A stretch of DNA of 64,000 nt from Streptomyces poonensis (GTDB taxonomy: Bacteria > Actinomycetota > Actinomycetes > Streptomycetales > Streptomycetaceae), in the NCBI RefSeq assembly GCF_014650915.1, contig NZ_BMVW01000023.1, forward strand, positions 23,320 to 87,319, in the 5' to 3' direction. Both the position numbers and the translations under genes were made by a program. Under the pieces are notes generated by a model. The model made no database searches. It was not told where the DNA came from and was given only the letters and a program-made list of their open reading frames with translations. Below are positions 36,683 through 45,676 of this stretch, piece by piece (position 1 is the stretch's first letter; the number at the start of each line of letters is the position of its first letter).

Positions 36683-37056
36683 AGGTCGGATCCCAACAGG
36701 ATGCCGAAGCAGTAACTTCCCACCGCGGCCTCTTTGGTGACGAAGTAGTGCTCGCTGCCCGCCGGAATGCGCATCACCGCCGGCGAGATCAGTTCATGAC
36801 GCACCCCGGCCAGATGCACCTCGATGCGAGCCTGGCCCGGAGTCGGCGAGATGAGGAAGTAGATCTCGTCGACCTCGTGGGTGTGCGGCTCGGCGACCGG
36901 CTTGTCCACGAGGGTGCTGAGCTCACCACCCGCGATCTGGACCGGCATGCCGTCGAACATGTCGGCGGTGAGGTAGAAGGGCGCGGGCTGCTGGTGTCCC
37001 GCCATCGCAAGCGGAACGGGAAGCCGGGACACTATCTCGGCGGCGACGCGGGTCAC
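36679..37056 (-). CDS. Cupin of the beta-methyltryptophan triad (MarH/StnK3-like)
   Basis: A 125-residue single-domain cupin with metal-binding PHTHEVDEIYFLI (cupin motif 1: H-x-H...E) and VMRIPAGSEHYFV (motif 2 His). In maremycin and streptonigrin biosynthesis the equivalent protein helps set the beta-methyltryptophan stereochemistry together with the aminotransferase. GTG 37056 overlaps the methyltransferase stop, and its own stop overlaps the aminotransferase start, so the three are made in fixed ratio. Confidence 0.82.
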   Translation of the reverse strand: MTRVAAEIVSRLPVPLAMAGHQQPAPFYLTADMFDGMPVQIAGGELSTLVDKPVAEPHTHEVDEIYFLISPTPGQARIEVHLAGVRHELISPAVMRIPAGSEHYFVTKEAAVGSYCFGILLGSDL

Positions 37057-38090
37057 GCTGCCTCCAGTACGAACAGATAGGTGTGCGGGGCGCCGAAGGG
37101 CACAGCACGGCGCATATGCATGCCTCCCCTGTCGAAGAGATCCTCGTAGGCCTCACGGGTGTAGATGGGAACGCCCATGAGCGCGTGGGCAAGTTCAAAA
37201 CCGTCGGAGAAGACCGGCAGGGTGTTCTCGCCGTTTCGCGGCCGCACCGTGGTGTCACCCAGCAGGAACGTGTTCGCCTTGGGGAAGGCCGCACGCAGCC
37301 GGGGAATCACCTGATCGCGGCGCTCCGGGTCGACCAGAAGGTCGTGCAGGAACATGAAACTCATCACGACGTCGGCTTCGCCGGCGTCCTTGACCTGGTG
37401 CCCGTTGAAGAGGATGTCGAGTACGTCGGCGCACACCGGTGTGACCGTGCCGTCGAGGCCGTACCGTTCGACGGTGCCGACCGCGAGCTCGGTGGCGGAT
37501 TTGCTGATGTCGATGCCGATGCCACGGCTTCCAGGGCGTGCCTTGACCAGCCGGGCAACCCGTTCGCTGACGCCGGCACCGAGGTCGACGAGTGTCGTGA
37601 AGTCGAGCTCGGCGATCTCCTCGTCCAGGATGTGCCGCATGAGAGCGGTGTCCGCCTGGGCCGAGCCGAGCGCCACCATCCCCTCGTCGCGATGGAGGTC
37701 GACGCCGAAGCGGCGCTCCCCGCGTGCGACGGCGGCGCCGTTCGCGAAGACATCGTGGTAGCCTCCGACGCCCCAGGTGAAGAAGCCGAGCGTCCGACGG
37801 ACGTCCTCCCCCGTCGGAGTCGCCTCGACGCGGTCACCGCGCGATTGCAGGTATCCGAAGGATTCGGCGGCGCGGACGAGGGCATGGACGATCGTCTCGT
37901 CCAGCTCGTTCTCCCGGCAGAACGAGGAGACCTCGACGGAGCCGTCGTCCTGGAGTTTCCGGAATATTCCAAGGCGCTCCAGTGTGTGCACCACGTGCGC
38001 ACAGATGAAGCCGTTGAAGGCGGTATCGGGGTTCAGCGGTGTCAGAGCCTCGCCCTGCCACTGCGCGGTGAGGGTTTGTGCCGAAGACAA
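37053..38090 (-). CDS. SAM-dependent C-methyltransferase (MarI/StnQ2-like)
   Basis: A 345-residue methyltransferase with an N-terminal winged-helix dimerisation region (ICAHVVHTLERLGIFRKL, FGYLQSRGDRVEATPTGEDV) and a Rossmann SAM-binding domain (LVDLGAGVSERVARLV near residue 175, GIGIDISKSATELAVG, VMSFMFLHDLL). In context it should methylate C3 of indolepyruvate. The start is a TTG at 38090 with GAGGTG seven bases upstream. It follows the flavin oxidase gene by 68 bases. Confidence 0.82.
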   Translation of the reverse strand: MSSAQTLTAQWQGEALTPLNPDTAFNGFICAHVVHTLERLGIFRKLQDDGSVEVSSFCRENELDETIVHALVRAAESFGYLQSRGDRVEATPTGEDVRRTLGFFTWGVGGYHDVFANGAAVARGERRFGVDLHRDEGMVALGSAQADTALMRHILDEEIAELDFTTLVDLGAGVSERVARLVKARPGSRGIGIDISKSATELAVGTVERYGLDGTVTPVCADVLDILFNGHQVKDAGEADVVMSFMFLHDLLVDPERRDQVIPRLRAAFPKANTFLLGDTTVRPRNGENTLPVFSDGFELAHALMGVPIYTREAYEDLFDRGGMHMRRAVPFGAPHTYLFVLEAA

Positions 38091-38158
38091 TCGTCTACAC
38101 CTCTCGGGAAAGCGGCGGACGGGTGGGGAGCGCGCCGTCCGCCGCGATAACGGCCTGG

Positions 38159-39286
38159 TCAGAAGGTTCCGAGCCGGGCCAGGTTGGTGGCCAGCGAGTA
38201 CGGGGTCAGGTCCACCCCGGGCTGGTGCCCCAGGTAGAGGTCACGGACGATCTGGCCGGTGACGGGCGCCTGTGCCAGTCCGTGACCGGTGAATCCGGCG
38301 GCGAAGAGAATGCGCTCGTGCTTGCCGCCCGCCTTGCCGATGAGGGCCGACTTCGTCGGCGTGACGTCGAGCGTTCCGGTCCACGCGCTGTGCAACTCGA
38401 CGTTCTTCAGGCGCGAATACCACTTCGGCAGCTCGTCGACGGCCGCCTGGAACCATATGTCCCGCATTCCGTCCTGCTTGGAGATGCGCTCCAGGCCGAC
38501 GAGGAGGGACTTGCCCATGCCCATCGTCTTCAGACCGGACACGGGGTGGAGGGTGAACGGCAAATTGTGCACGTCGCCCTCGGTGACGAGCGGGTCGGTG
38601 TGCAGCAACTCGGCGAACTGCCCCCACACCGGCAGGTTCAGGCCGGTCAGCTTGGCGACGTCACCACTCCACGGTCCGGCCGCGATGACGATCGCCTCCG
38701 CGGTGAAGTCACCCGACGTCGTGCTGACCACGCCGCTGCCGGCGTCCAGCCCGGTCACGGTGATGCCGCTGAGCAGCCGCGCGCCGAGCTTCTGCGCGCC
38801 CTCGGCGTATCCCTGGACGATCACCTCCGGCTTGACGCGGTACGTCTGCGGGTTCAAGATCGCGGCCTCGATGGTGTCCGGGTCGAGCCAGGGGTTGAGC
38901 TCCACCGCCTGCGCGGCGGTGAGCAGTTCCAGCTCCGCGCCGGCCTCGCGCTGGTCGGGCAGCTCCGCCTCCAGCTCGGCCGCCTGCTGCGGGCTGGTCA
39001 GCACCGTCAGCAGCCCGAGGTCGGCCAGTCCGAGATCGACCCCCATGCCGCCGGCGAAGGTTTTGAAGTCGGCCAGGCTGCGTGCCGCCAGCTCGGAGTC
39101 GTGCGGCTTCCTCGGGAAATAGGTGCGGAACGCGCGGGCGGTCTGGGACGTGGTCGCGGCACCGAACTGATTCTTCTCCAGCAGGAGGACGTCGACGCCC
39201 GCCTTGGCGCAGTGGTAAGCGATGGACGTACCGATCACCCCACCACCTATGATCAGCAGTTCGGCCGTGTTCTTCTGCTCAGACAT
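38159..39286 (-). CDS. DAO-type FAD-dependent oxidoreductase 1
   Basis: A 375-residue D-amino-acid-oxidase-fold flavoenzyme: TAELLIIGGGVIGTSIAYHCAKAG (FAD Rossmann loop), TSQTARAFRTYFPRK (isoalloxazine loop), FTAEAIVIAAGPWSGDVAKLTG and a C-terminal FAAGFTGHGLAQAPVTGQI. It is about 55 percent identical by eye to a paralogue at 42164. ATG 39286 has GAGGAG nearby; the gene overlaps the cucumopine-synthase-like gene by 8 bases. Oxidation of a cyclic secondary amine such as a tetrahydro-beta-carboline is a natural role next to a Pictet-Spenglerase, but is inferred. Confidence 0.85.
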   Translation of the reverse strand: MSEQKNTAELLIIGGGVIGTSIAYHCAKAGVDVLLLEKNQFGAATTSQTARAFRTYFPRKPHDSELAARSLADFKTFAGGMGVDLGLADLGLLTVLTSPQQAAELEAELPDQREAGAELELLTAAQAVELNPWLDPDTIEAAILNPQTYRVKPEVIVQGYAEGAQKLGARLLSGITVTGLDAGSGVVSTTSGDFTAEAIVIAAGPWSGDVAKLTGLNLPVWGQFAELLHTDPLVTEGDVHNLPFTLHPVSGLKTMGMGKSLLVGLERISKQDGMRDIWFQAAVDELPKWYSRLKNVELHSAWTGTLDVTPTKSALIGKAGGKHERILFAAGFTGHGLAQAPVTGQIVRDLYLGHQPGVDLTPYSLATNLARLGTF

Positions 39287-40238
39287 CAACACTCCTCGTA
39301 ACGGTCGGACGGTTAGTCCACCTGTCGCCTTCCGCATTCCACGGGAACAGCTGGAGATTCCAGGCACCGATGGAATTGACGTACGTCGCCATCTGCGCCA
39401 TCAGTGCGACGAAGTCTTCGCGGGTGGTGATGCCGTCAAGGGCGGCAACCACCTCTTTGGTGATATCCCACAGTGTGTTCAATCCGCAGTAGCCGAGGAA
39501 CTCGGTCGGCTTGACCAGCAAGATTTTGGCCATTTCGAGCAACGCCGAGAGCGGCACCTCGGTCAGCCGGGCCGCACGCACGAGACTCGTGTAGGAGACA
39601 TAACCCAGCGGCCTGGTCTCACCATTGACGGCGACCAGCGTCGTCAATACCGAGTTCTTCGTTCCGGCCCCGGACGGGAATTTTCCGTCATGGATGTCGA
39701 TCAGTTCCTCCGTTGGACCGACCAGCATGCGCTCGGTTTCCGCGGCGATCCGCTCGACCAGCGCGCGGACCCGCTCGGACTCAGCGGTCATCCGCCGTAC
39801 GCCGTGGCCGGCCGGCCCGTCCACCCGCCGCACCTGGGCGATCACGGGCTCACCGTCGCGGTACACGGAGTCCCAGATCAGCTGGCCGATTTTCGGCAGC
39901 GACTCGACGTCCTCGGGTGCGACCGAGCCGATCGGCGAGGTCGGCATCGGCTCGGTCAGTTCGCCGTACTTGATGGTCAGGTGCTGCACAGCGGAAAGGA
40001 ACACCGTGCCGTTGGGCTGGATCTTTCGATTTACTTTGTAATCCGGAACCGCGTGCAGTAAATCGTGCGCCGGCGGCACGTGGTACATGCAGTCACCGGC
40101 CACAAGTGCGTGACCTTGCAGAGTCCGGTATGGCAGTGCTGCCCAGAGCGGCTCGACACAGTCTGCGTTGCGGCCCTCGTCGAGGGTGATCCGGATCCTG
40201 GCGCCGATCGACTCCCAGGCGATCTCAATCTGGCGCAT
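39279..40238 (-). CDS. Cucumopine-synthase-like protein, candidate Pictet-Spenglerase
   Basis: A 319-residue protein from ATG 40238. The first ~140 residues form a cyclophilin-like (DUF3830-type) domain, MRQIEIAWESIGARIRITLD, ALPYRTLQGHALVAGDCMYH and NRKIQPNGTVFLSAVQHLTI. A helical C-terminal bundle follows (SERVRALVERIAAETERML, GLNTLWDITKEVV). This is the layout of cucumopine synthase, which joins His and 2-oxoglutarate by a Pictet-Spengler reaction. From memory, StnK2 of streptonigrin does this with beta-methyltryptophan. A -10-like TATAGT at 40340-40345 (minus) starts its leader. Confidence 0.75.
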   Translation of the reverse strand: MRQIEIAWESIGARIRITLDEGRNADCVEPLWAALPYRTLQGHALVAGDCMYHVPPAHDLLHAVPDYKVNRKIQPNGTVFLSAVQHLTIKYGELTEPMPTSPIGSVAPEDVESLPKIGQLIWDSVYRDGEPVIAQVRRVDGPAGHGVRRMTAESERVRALVERIAAETERMLVGPTEELIDIHDGKFPSGAGTKNSVLTTLVAVNGETRPLGYVSYTSLVRAARLTEVPLSALLEMAKILLVKPTEFLGYCGLNTLWDITKEVVAALDGITTREDFVALMAQMATYVNSIGAWNLQLFPWNAEGDRWTNRPTVTRSVDV

Positions 40239-40339
40239 TACGCCCCACTTCGTTGTGCTCGACCCCTGTTGCCGGACGAAGCGCACGACAGGTTCAGGGG
40301 AATTGGGTTCCAGTAACGGGCAAGATGCCGTCACGAACG

Positions 40340-40364
40340 ACTATAGGAGCGGTGGCATTCAGTC
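40340..40364 (-). promoter_or_regulatory. Possible promoter of the 40238-35543 operon
   Basis: On the minus strand TATAGT (-10-like, 40345-40340) lies 19 bases after TTGGCC, upstream of the cucumopine-synthase-like gene. A start here excludes the more distal in-frame codon at 40334. Confidence 0.35.
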
Positions 40365-40514
40365 GGCCAACAACAGTGGCGCCTTTGTCAGGATGCCGGT
40401 TGTTTGTCACCTCGCGCCCTGCACCTCATTGCAGGCATGCCAAATGCCGGCACCTGCCGGGCAGGCACCGACTTTATCGGCACGATCAGCCAGAAGGCAT
40501 GTACGTCGGAGCCC

Positions 40515-42167
40515 TCAGCCCGCTCCCCCCGTCGGCATATGGGCCTGATTCGTGCTCCCCGGACTTGCCGCGGGCGCCTGGGCCGCAGGATGCGCCAGCC
40601 TCCACGCACAGAGCAGCGCGATCAAGCAGATCGCGATGGGCAGCACCCCGGTCTCCCGCAGGGCTTCGACGAACCCGTCCCGGAGCACCGCGTCACCCAC
40701 ACTGCGGATCCTGTCGACGGCATCGGGCGGCTGGCTGAGGGACAGTGTGCCGGCGAAGGTGTCACCGCCCCGCAGCGTGGTGGAGCTGGTTCCGGCGAAG
40801 TGGTCGATGAACGAGGCGCTGGCCTCCGGAGGCAACTCGGCCGCCCGCTGGACGGCATGCTCGCGCGGTGAGGCGCTGAGCCGGTTCTGCAGCAACGTGC
40901 CGACGGCGGATCCGCCGAGCAACGCGCCGATCTGCCGGGTGGTGTGGAAGACGCCGGACGCCCCTCCGGCCAGTTTCGGGTCCAGGACATCGACGGCCAG
41001 GTTGGCCGTGAGGACGAACACACAACCGATACCGATGCCCGTGATCGCCAGAGTGGGCACAAACTGGCACGGGCGTGCGCCGGAGTCGGCCTGAACCGCC
41101 AGCAGGGCCAGGCCGACGGCGTACGCGGCCAGGCCGAGTATGAGCAAGGGCTTGCGGCCCATGCGGTCGGACAGCCAGCCACCGATAGGGGCGACCAGGC
41201 CCGATGCGAACGAGGCCACGGCCAGCGTGATTCCGGCCCTGCTCAGCGACAGGTGCAGTACGAACTGCAGACAGATCGTCATGGGCAGTGCCAGGCCGAT
41301 CATCGCGGAGCCGAAACACAGCATGGTGGCGCTGGCCACTGAGGAGCTGCGGTTGGCGAACAGGGCAAACGGTACCAACGGCGCCCAGCGCTGCGCCCGT
41401 TGCACGGACACGAAGACGGCGAGCAGTAGCCCGCCGCAGGCGAGCAGCGACCAGATCGACAGGGGACCGGTGACGGTGCCCCAGTGGTACCGCTCGCCTT
41501 CGAGCAGGCCGAAGCTGATGGCGAACAGCGCCAGACAGATCAGAATCATGCCGGGGCTGTCGAACCGGTGCTGGGCGCCCGGTCGTGGGTCGGGAACGAC
41601 CACCGCCGCGAGGATCAACGTGAGAAGGCCGATCGGCACGTTCACCAGGAAGATCCACTGCCACCCCAGTGCGTCGACGAGCACACCACCGAGCAGTGGA
41701 CCGCTCACCGTGGACAGCGCGGCGACCATGCCACACACCCCGATGGCGGCTCTCCGCCGGTTCGGCGGGAACAGCATCGTGATGAGGACGAACGTCTGTG
41801 GGCCGAGCATGGCGGCGCCGATGTCGGCGAGGACGCGGGCGGCGATCAACTGGTAGGCACTCGTCGCGGCGCCGCAGAGCGGGGAGGACACCGAGAAGAC
41901 GACGAGGCCGGCCACGTAGAGCTGTTTCAGCCCGAACCGGTCTCCCAGCCTGCCCGCGGCGATCAGCAGCACGGTCAGGGCGAGCACGTGACCGTTGACG
42001 ACCCACAGGACCTGGTCGAAGCCAGCGTTCAGGTCGGTCTGGATGGCGGGAATGGCGACGTTGACGATCGAGGTGTCGAGCAGCGTCATGAAGAACCTGG
42101 CGCACAGCACGCCCAACACGTCCCAGGGGCTGTTCCCGATGCGCACTCCCGCTCCTCGGGTGGTCAT
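40515..42167 (-). CDS. MFS drug-exporter (DHA2/EmrB-like) 1
   Basis: A 550-residue, 14-helix type exporter. It opens with FFMTLLDTSIVNVAIPAIQTD (motif typical of the EmrB/QacA branch, with the helix-1 Asp), AGRLGDRFGLKQLYVAGLV (motif A), and WQWIFLVNVPIGLLTLIL (motif C region). A C-terminal cytoplasmic loop and last helix follow. The ATG overlaps the stop of the second DAO-type gene. It probably exports the unit B product and gives self-protection. Confidence 0.9.
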   Translation of the reverse strand: MTTRGAGVRIGNSPWDVLGVLCARFFMTLLDTSIVNVAIPAIQTDLNAGFDQVLWVVNGHVLALTVLLIAAGRLGDRFGLKQLYVAGLVVFSVSSPLCGAATSAYQLIAARVLADIGAAMLGPQTFVLITMLFPPNRRRAAIGVCGMVAALSTVSGPLLGGVLVDALGWQWIFLVNVPIGLLTLILAAVVVPDPRPGAQHRFDSPGMILICLALFAISFGLLEGERYHWGTVTGPLSIWSLLACGGLLLAVFVSVQRAQRWAPLVPFALFANRSSSVASATMLCFGSAMIGLALPMTICLQFVLHLSLSRAGITLAVASFASGLVAPIGGWLSDRMGRKPLLILGLAAYAVGLALLAVQADSGARPCQFVPTLAITGIGIGCVFVLTANLAVDVLDPKLAGGASGVFHTTRQIGALLGGSAVGTLLQNRLSASPREHAVQRAAELPPEASASFIDHFAGTSSTTLRGGDTFAGTLSLSQPPDAVDRIRSVGDAVLRDGFVEALRETGVLPIAICLIALLCAWRLAHPAAQAPAASPGSTNQAHMPTGGAG

Positions 42168-43267
42168 GCCCCGTTGCGGGCCAGTGAGAACGGCGTGATG
42201 TCGACCTCGGGCCGCCGACCGAGATGAAGATCGCGGATAATCTTGCCGGTGGCGGGCGCCTGGCCGAGTTCGTGGCCGGTGAAGCCGGCGGCGAAGAGGA
42301 TTCGCTCGTGCCTGCCGCCCGCCTTGCCGATGAGCGCCGTCCTCGAGGGCGTGACGTCGAGGGTTCCGGTCCAGGCACTGTGCAGCTCGACGTCTCGCAG
42401 CCGCGGGTAGCGTTGTGCCACCTCTTGGCGAGCCGCCTTGTACCAGATGTCCCGCATACCCTGCTTCGTGGAGAAGCGCTCGAGTCCAACCAGAAAGGAC
42501 GGCCCGATTCCCATCGTCTTCAGTCCGGCGTCGGGGTGGAACGTGAACGGCGCGTTGACGTCGGCCTCGCCGACTGGGGCGGTGCGGAACAGTTCGGCGT
42601 ACTGGCCCCACAGCGGCAGCTTCAGGCCGGCCATGTCGGCGATGTCACTAGTGCGCTGCCCGGCAGCGATGACGATCGCCTCCGCGGTGAAATCGGCCCG
42701 GGTAGTGCCGACGTGGCCGGTGGACGCGTCCAACTCGGTGGCGATTGTGTTGCTCAGCACGTGCGCGCCGTGCTCGCGCGCACCCTCGCTGTAGGCCCGG
42801 AGCACCTCGTCGGCCCTGAGGTGGATCATCTGCGGGCACCAGACCGCTGCCTCGACGTCCGCCGGGTCCAGCCAGGGGTTGCGCCCGATGGCCACCGCGG
42901 TGGTCAACAGCTCCAGTTGCACGCCGGCTTCGCGCTGTGCGGGCAGCTCCGCCTCCAACGCGGCCGCCTGCTCCGGGGTGTCCGCCACGACGAGCATCCC
43001 GGTCTTCGTAACTCCGAGATCGGCGCCCATGGTGGCATCGAACGAACGGAAGTCGTCCAGGCTGCGCGCCACCAGTTCTGAGTCGTGCACCCGCCCCGGG
43101 AAGTAGGTGCGGAACGCGCCCGCAGTCTGTGTCGCGGTGGATTCGGGCTCTGCCGGTTCCAGGAGGACAACATCAATTCCCGCCTCCGCACAGTGGTAGG
43201 CAATCGACATGGCGATCACGCCGGTACCGATGATCAGTAATTCTGTCGTGTTCCTCTGCTCAGGCAT
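42164..43267 (-). CDS. DAO-type FAD-dependent oxidoreductase 2
   Basis: A 367-residue paralogue of the enzyme at 38159, with ELLIIGTGVIAMSIAYHCAEAG, ATQTAGAFRTYFPGRVHDSELV and FAAGFTGHELGQAPATGKI. Two DAO-fold oxidases in one pathway could catalyse successive dehydrogenations, for example tetrahydro- to dihydro- to aromatic beta-carboline. It starts at ATG 43267 with GGGAGAT upstream and is coupled to the MFS gene (ATGA). FAD-loop Gly residues are kept except GTGVIA instead of GGGVIG. Confidence 0.85.
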   Translation of the reverse strand: MPEQRNTTELLIIGTGVIAMSIAYHCAEAGIDVVLLEPAEPESTATQTAGAFRTYFPGRVHDSELVARSLDDFRSFDATMGADLGVTKTGMLVVADTPEQAAALEAELPAQREAGVQLELLTTAVAIGRNPWLDPADVEAAVWCPQMIHLRADEVLRAYSEGAREHGAHVLSNTIATELDASTGHVGTTRADFTAEAIVIAAGQRTSDIADMAGLKLPLWGQYAELFRTAPVGEADVNAPFTFHPDAGLKTMGIGPSFLVGLERFSTKQGMRDIWYKAARQEVAQRYPRLRDVELHSAWTGTLDVTPSRTALIGKAGGRHERILFAAGFTGHELGQAPATGKIIRDLHLGRRPEVDITPFSLARNGA

Positions 43268-43380
43268 GCGCGATCTCCCGTGACGTGACCTACCCGCAGC
43301 GACACCGGCAACGTATCAGTGGCAATAATTCACTGGGGTCAGAAAGAACGAGCTTTGTCATCTTCCCGTCCGGGCAGAAA

Positions 43381-43405
43381 AGGCCGCCCTTTGTCTCGGC
43401 GGCCT
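43381..43405 (-). terminator. Terminator of the ParB/IS701 regulator gene
   Basis: AGGCCGCC and GGCGGCCT pair over a 9-base loop right at the stop codon of the gene at 43405. On the minus strand the stem is followed by TTTTCTG, a classical intrinsic form that is rare in this DNA. Confidence 0.75.
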
Positions 43406-45282
43406 CACATGTCCGACGGGTGGCCGATGCCGGCCAGTACTTTCGCGGCGTGTGCCGCCGAGGCAAGGGTGACGTGCCGATGCCAGCCGGGGTAGGACCG
43501 CCCGCTGAAATCCCAGATGCCGATCTGTTCGAACATTACCTCGAGGTCACGGTCGACCTGCCCCAGGAGTTTGGTCAGCCTCACCACGGAGGCGCTCGGC
43601 ATCGACGTCAGGGTCGTGACCCACAACTCATCGTTCGCGCTTTCACCGAGCGGATTGATCGTGAGTAGTTGCAGCGGGGGCTGCCGGAAATCGGATCCGA
43701 TCGGTGTTCGGACGTCGACGGCCGCGACCATGTGCGCCTTCGGCGTCCCGGAATCCAGAACGGCGATCGGGCGTCGGCGGTATTTGGCCGCCTCCGCGAT
43801 CTGGCGGGCGGCCTGCGGCGCGTGCGGGCGACAACCGGCGAGACCCGCGTCATTGATGTACAGCGGCATGCCGTGCGCAATCCGCACAAGCATGGGGAAC
43901 CTGGCCGTGCACAGTGTCCGGAAGAGCTGGGTGGCGTCCATGTCACGGCCGTCGAGCAGCGCGGGAGGATCGCTGATTCCGTGCTCACCGGGAACACGCA
44001 GAAGTGCCTGGGCCATGCACTCACCGAGCGACTCGGCACGCAGGTTGTCGGGGAGCGCCGCGCGGCTGCGCCGCTGATCGTCTTCCAGCCACTCCTTGGG
44101 TATCTGGAGCCGCCAGCTCACGGGGAAGCTCCCCTGCTCGGAAACGGCCAGGACGCCGACCGCCTGCTGGGCGTGCACGGCCTTGCGGCGGTTGGGACAG
44201 AACCGCCTGCTCACACCTACTGTGTGCAGGCCCGCCTTGGGAATTACGACCGGGCGGATGACCCACGCCTCGGGCGCCGTCACACCCCTCACGTACTGGG
44301 CCAGTGCCGCGCGGACCGGCTCCCAGCCCCACGTCGAGTCGCTGATGAAGTGGTGCAGGCGCTGGTCGGTCCCCGGTCCGCCGAGGAACGCCGCGATGTT
44401 CCTGATCGTCTTGCGGCCCGGCGTCTGAAGCAGCCCGCTCAAGTACTGCCGCGCCCGCTGCCGTTGGTCGCGGCGGACCAGCGTGCCGAACAAGTCGTCG
44501 CACAGCTCGTCGAGGACGGTGATGTCGAGCGGCCCGGTCTCCCCACGGCGGGCATGGTCCTGCTGCGGACCGGACCCGCCCTCGGATGTCACGCACGGGT
44601 ACTGCTGGGGACGGCTCTGTCCGCCGGACGCCCGCGGCGGGTGGTCCGGACGGCGCTCGGGCAGCTGTCGGACCGGCGTTTCCTCCTGCTGGGACCCGAC
44701 CAGTTCGCAGGTGATGCCGCGAACGGCGGCCATGCAGATCGGGCGGACGCGGCCGTCGAGCGCGGCTTGCATGGCCGACGCGACGTCCAGGACGGTCGAA
44801 CACCCGCGCGGCGGGCCCAGGACTCTCGGTGCGGGACCGGTCGCTGCCGTGATGCCCCGATCCGACTGCTGCGCAGGGGACGTGAGGAACCGATCCGCCT
44901 CTGCCTCGCGGCCAGCGAGTGACGACGGCACGTCCTGACCGTTGATCGGCCTGCCCGCCGGCACGAACACGTCCCTCTCGCCACCGTCGACGAAGATGAC
45001 GTCGATGGACTGCTCACCGCGGAGTTCCACGGCCTTTAGTCGGTGCATTCCTTCGATTACTCGCATGGTGTTGCGATGCACGACGATCGGCGGCAACTTC
45101 TCCGACAACTGGGAAAGCATTTCCACGTACTCGCCGCTCTCACCTTCGTCCCGGCCGGACACATCCAGCCGCAGGCTGCGTATCGGAATAGTCCTGACCT
45201 GCCCGGACTCCCGCGTCTCCCCGGCAGGAAATGGTGTATCGGTTTTGCTCGGGTAGGCGACTGGTGCACTTCTGCGCCTCAT
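43405..45282 (-). CDS. StrR/ParB-like regulator fused to an inactive IS701 transposase
   Basis: About 625 residues from ATG 45282 (45489 also open). Residues 30-130 form a ParB/Srx-type domain like StrR regulators (PIRSLRLDVSGRDEGES, LSEKLPPIVVHRNTMRVIEG, MHRLKAVELRG). After a linker of about 130 residues comes an IS701-type transposase domain: LFGTLVRRDQRQRARQYLSG, GRKTIRNIAAFLGG, HFISDSTWGWEPVR, PKAGLHTVGVSRRF. Where active IS701 enzymes read VDDTG before the PKxGxxSVG block, this has VIRPVVIPKAG, so the first catalytic Asp is gone. It is likely a DNA-binding pathway regulator. A terminator follows. Confidence 0.75.
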   Translation of the reverse strand: MRRRSAPVAYPSKTDTPFPAGETRESGQVRTIPIRSLRLDVSGRDEGESGEYVEMLSQLSEKLPPIVVHRNTMRVIEGMHRLKAVELRGEQSIDVIFVDGGERDVFVPAGRPINGQDVPSSLAGREAEADRFLTSPAQQSDRGITAATGPAPRVLGPPRGCSTVLDVASAMQAALDGRVRPICMAAVRGITCELVGSQQEETPVRQLPERRPDHPPRASGGQSRPQQYPCVTSEGGSGPQQDHARRGETGPLDITVLDELCDDLFGTLVRRDQRQRARQYLSGLLQTPGRKTIRNIAAFLGGPGTDQRLHHFISDSTWGWEPVRAALAQYVRGVTAPEAWVIRPVVIPKAGLHTVGVSRRFCPNRRKAVHAQQAVGVLAVSEQGSFPVSWRLQIPKEWLEDDQRRSRAALPDNLRAESLGECMAQALLRVPGEHGISDPPALLDGRDMDATQLFRTLCTARFPMLVRIAHGMPLYINDAGLAGCRPHAPQAARQIAEAAKYRRRPIAVLDSGTPKAHMVAAVDVRTPIGSDFRQPPLQLLTINPLGESANDELWVTTLTSMPSASVVRLTKLLGQVDRDLEVMFEQIGIWDFSGRSYPGWHRHVTLASAAHAAKVLAGIGHPSDM

Positions 45283-45676
45283 CGACAGTGATCCCCCGGT
45301 CTCTTCTGTCGGTGTCGGTGCTTCGTCAGGCCGCTGGCCGCGGCGCGAAAAACTCCGGTTGCGCACTTCGAAAGATCCCGCACCTCGGTCACCAGCAGGC
45401 GCTTCACTCCCCCCAACCCGCAGATTTCCCGCGTTCGACAAAGACCTCAGGTAAACCCTAGATGGCCTAGATGGCGAATATTCATGCAAGATCTGAATTC
45501 AGCCTATTTGATCCTCGCGTGGATTCGCAAGTGATTTTTATCCGACTCCGACGCTGGAGAGGCCGGATCGGGGCAGACAGAAGCCGCTCACCGGAAGCAG
45601 GCAAAAATGAATACGAAGCAACTAGTCGCAGCTGTGACCAGATGACCCGCTGAAAACGAGGAAGTGTATCTGGTAA
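45283..45676. other. AT-richer intergenic region between regulator genes
   Basis: About 390 bases with clearly lower GC, for example near 45480-45545 and 45600-45670. No gene is seen. It lies upstream of the ParB/IS701 gene and downstream of the broken TetR gene, so it should hold the regulator's promoter. Confidence 0.55.

Noticed and set aside
36679..38090. Cupin and methyltransferase as a separate antibiotic-resistance pair
   Set aside because: Overlaps with the HisC-like aminotransferase and the family match to the beta-methyltryptophan triad explain them better.
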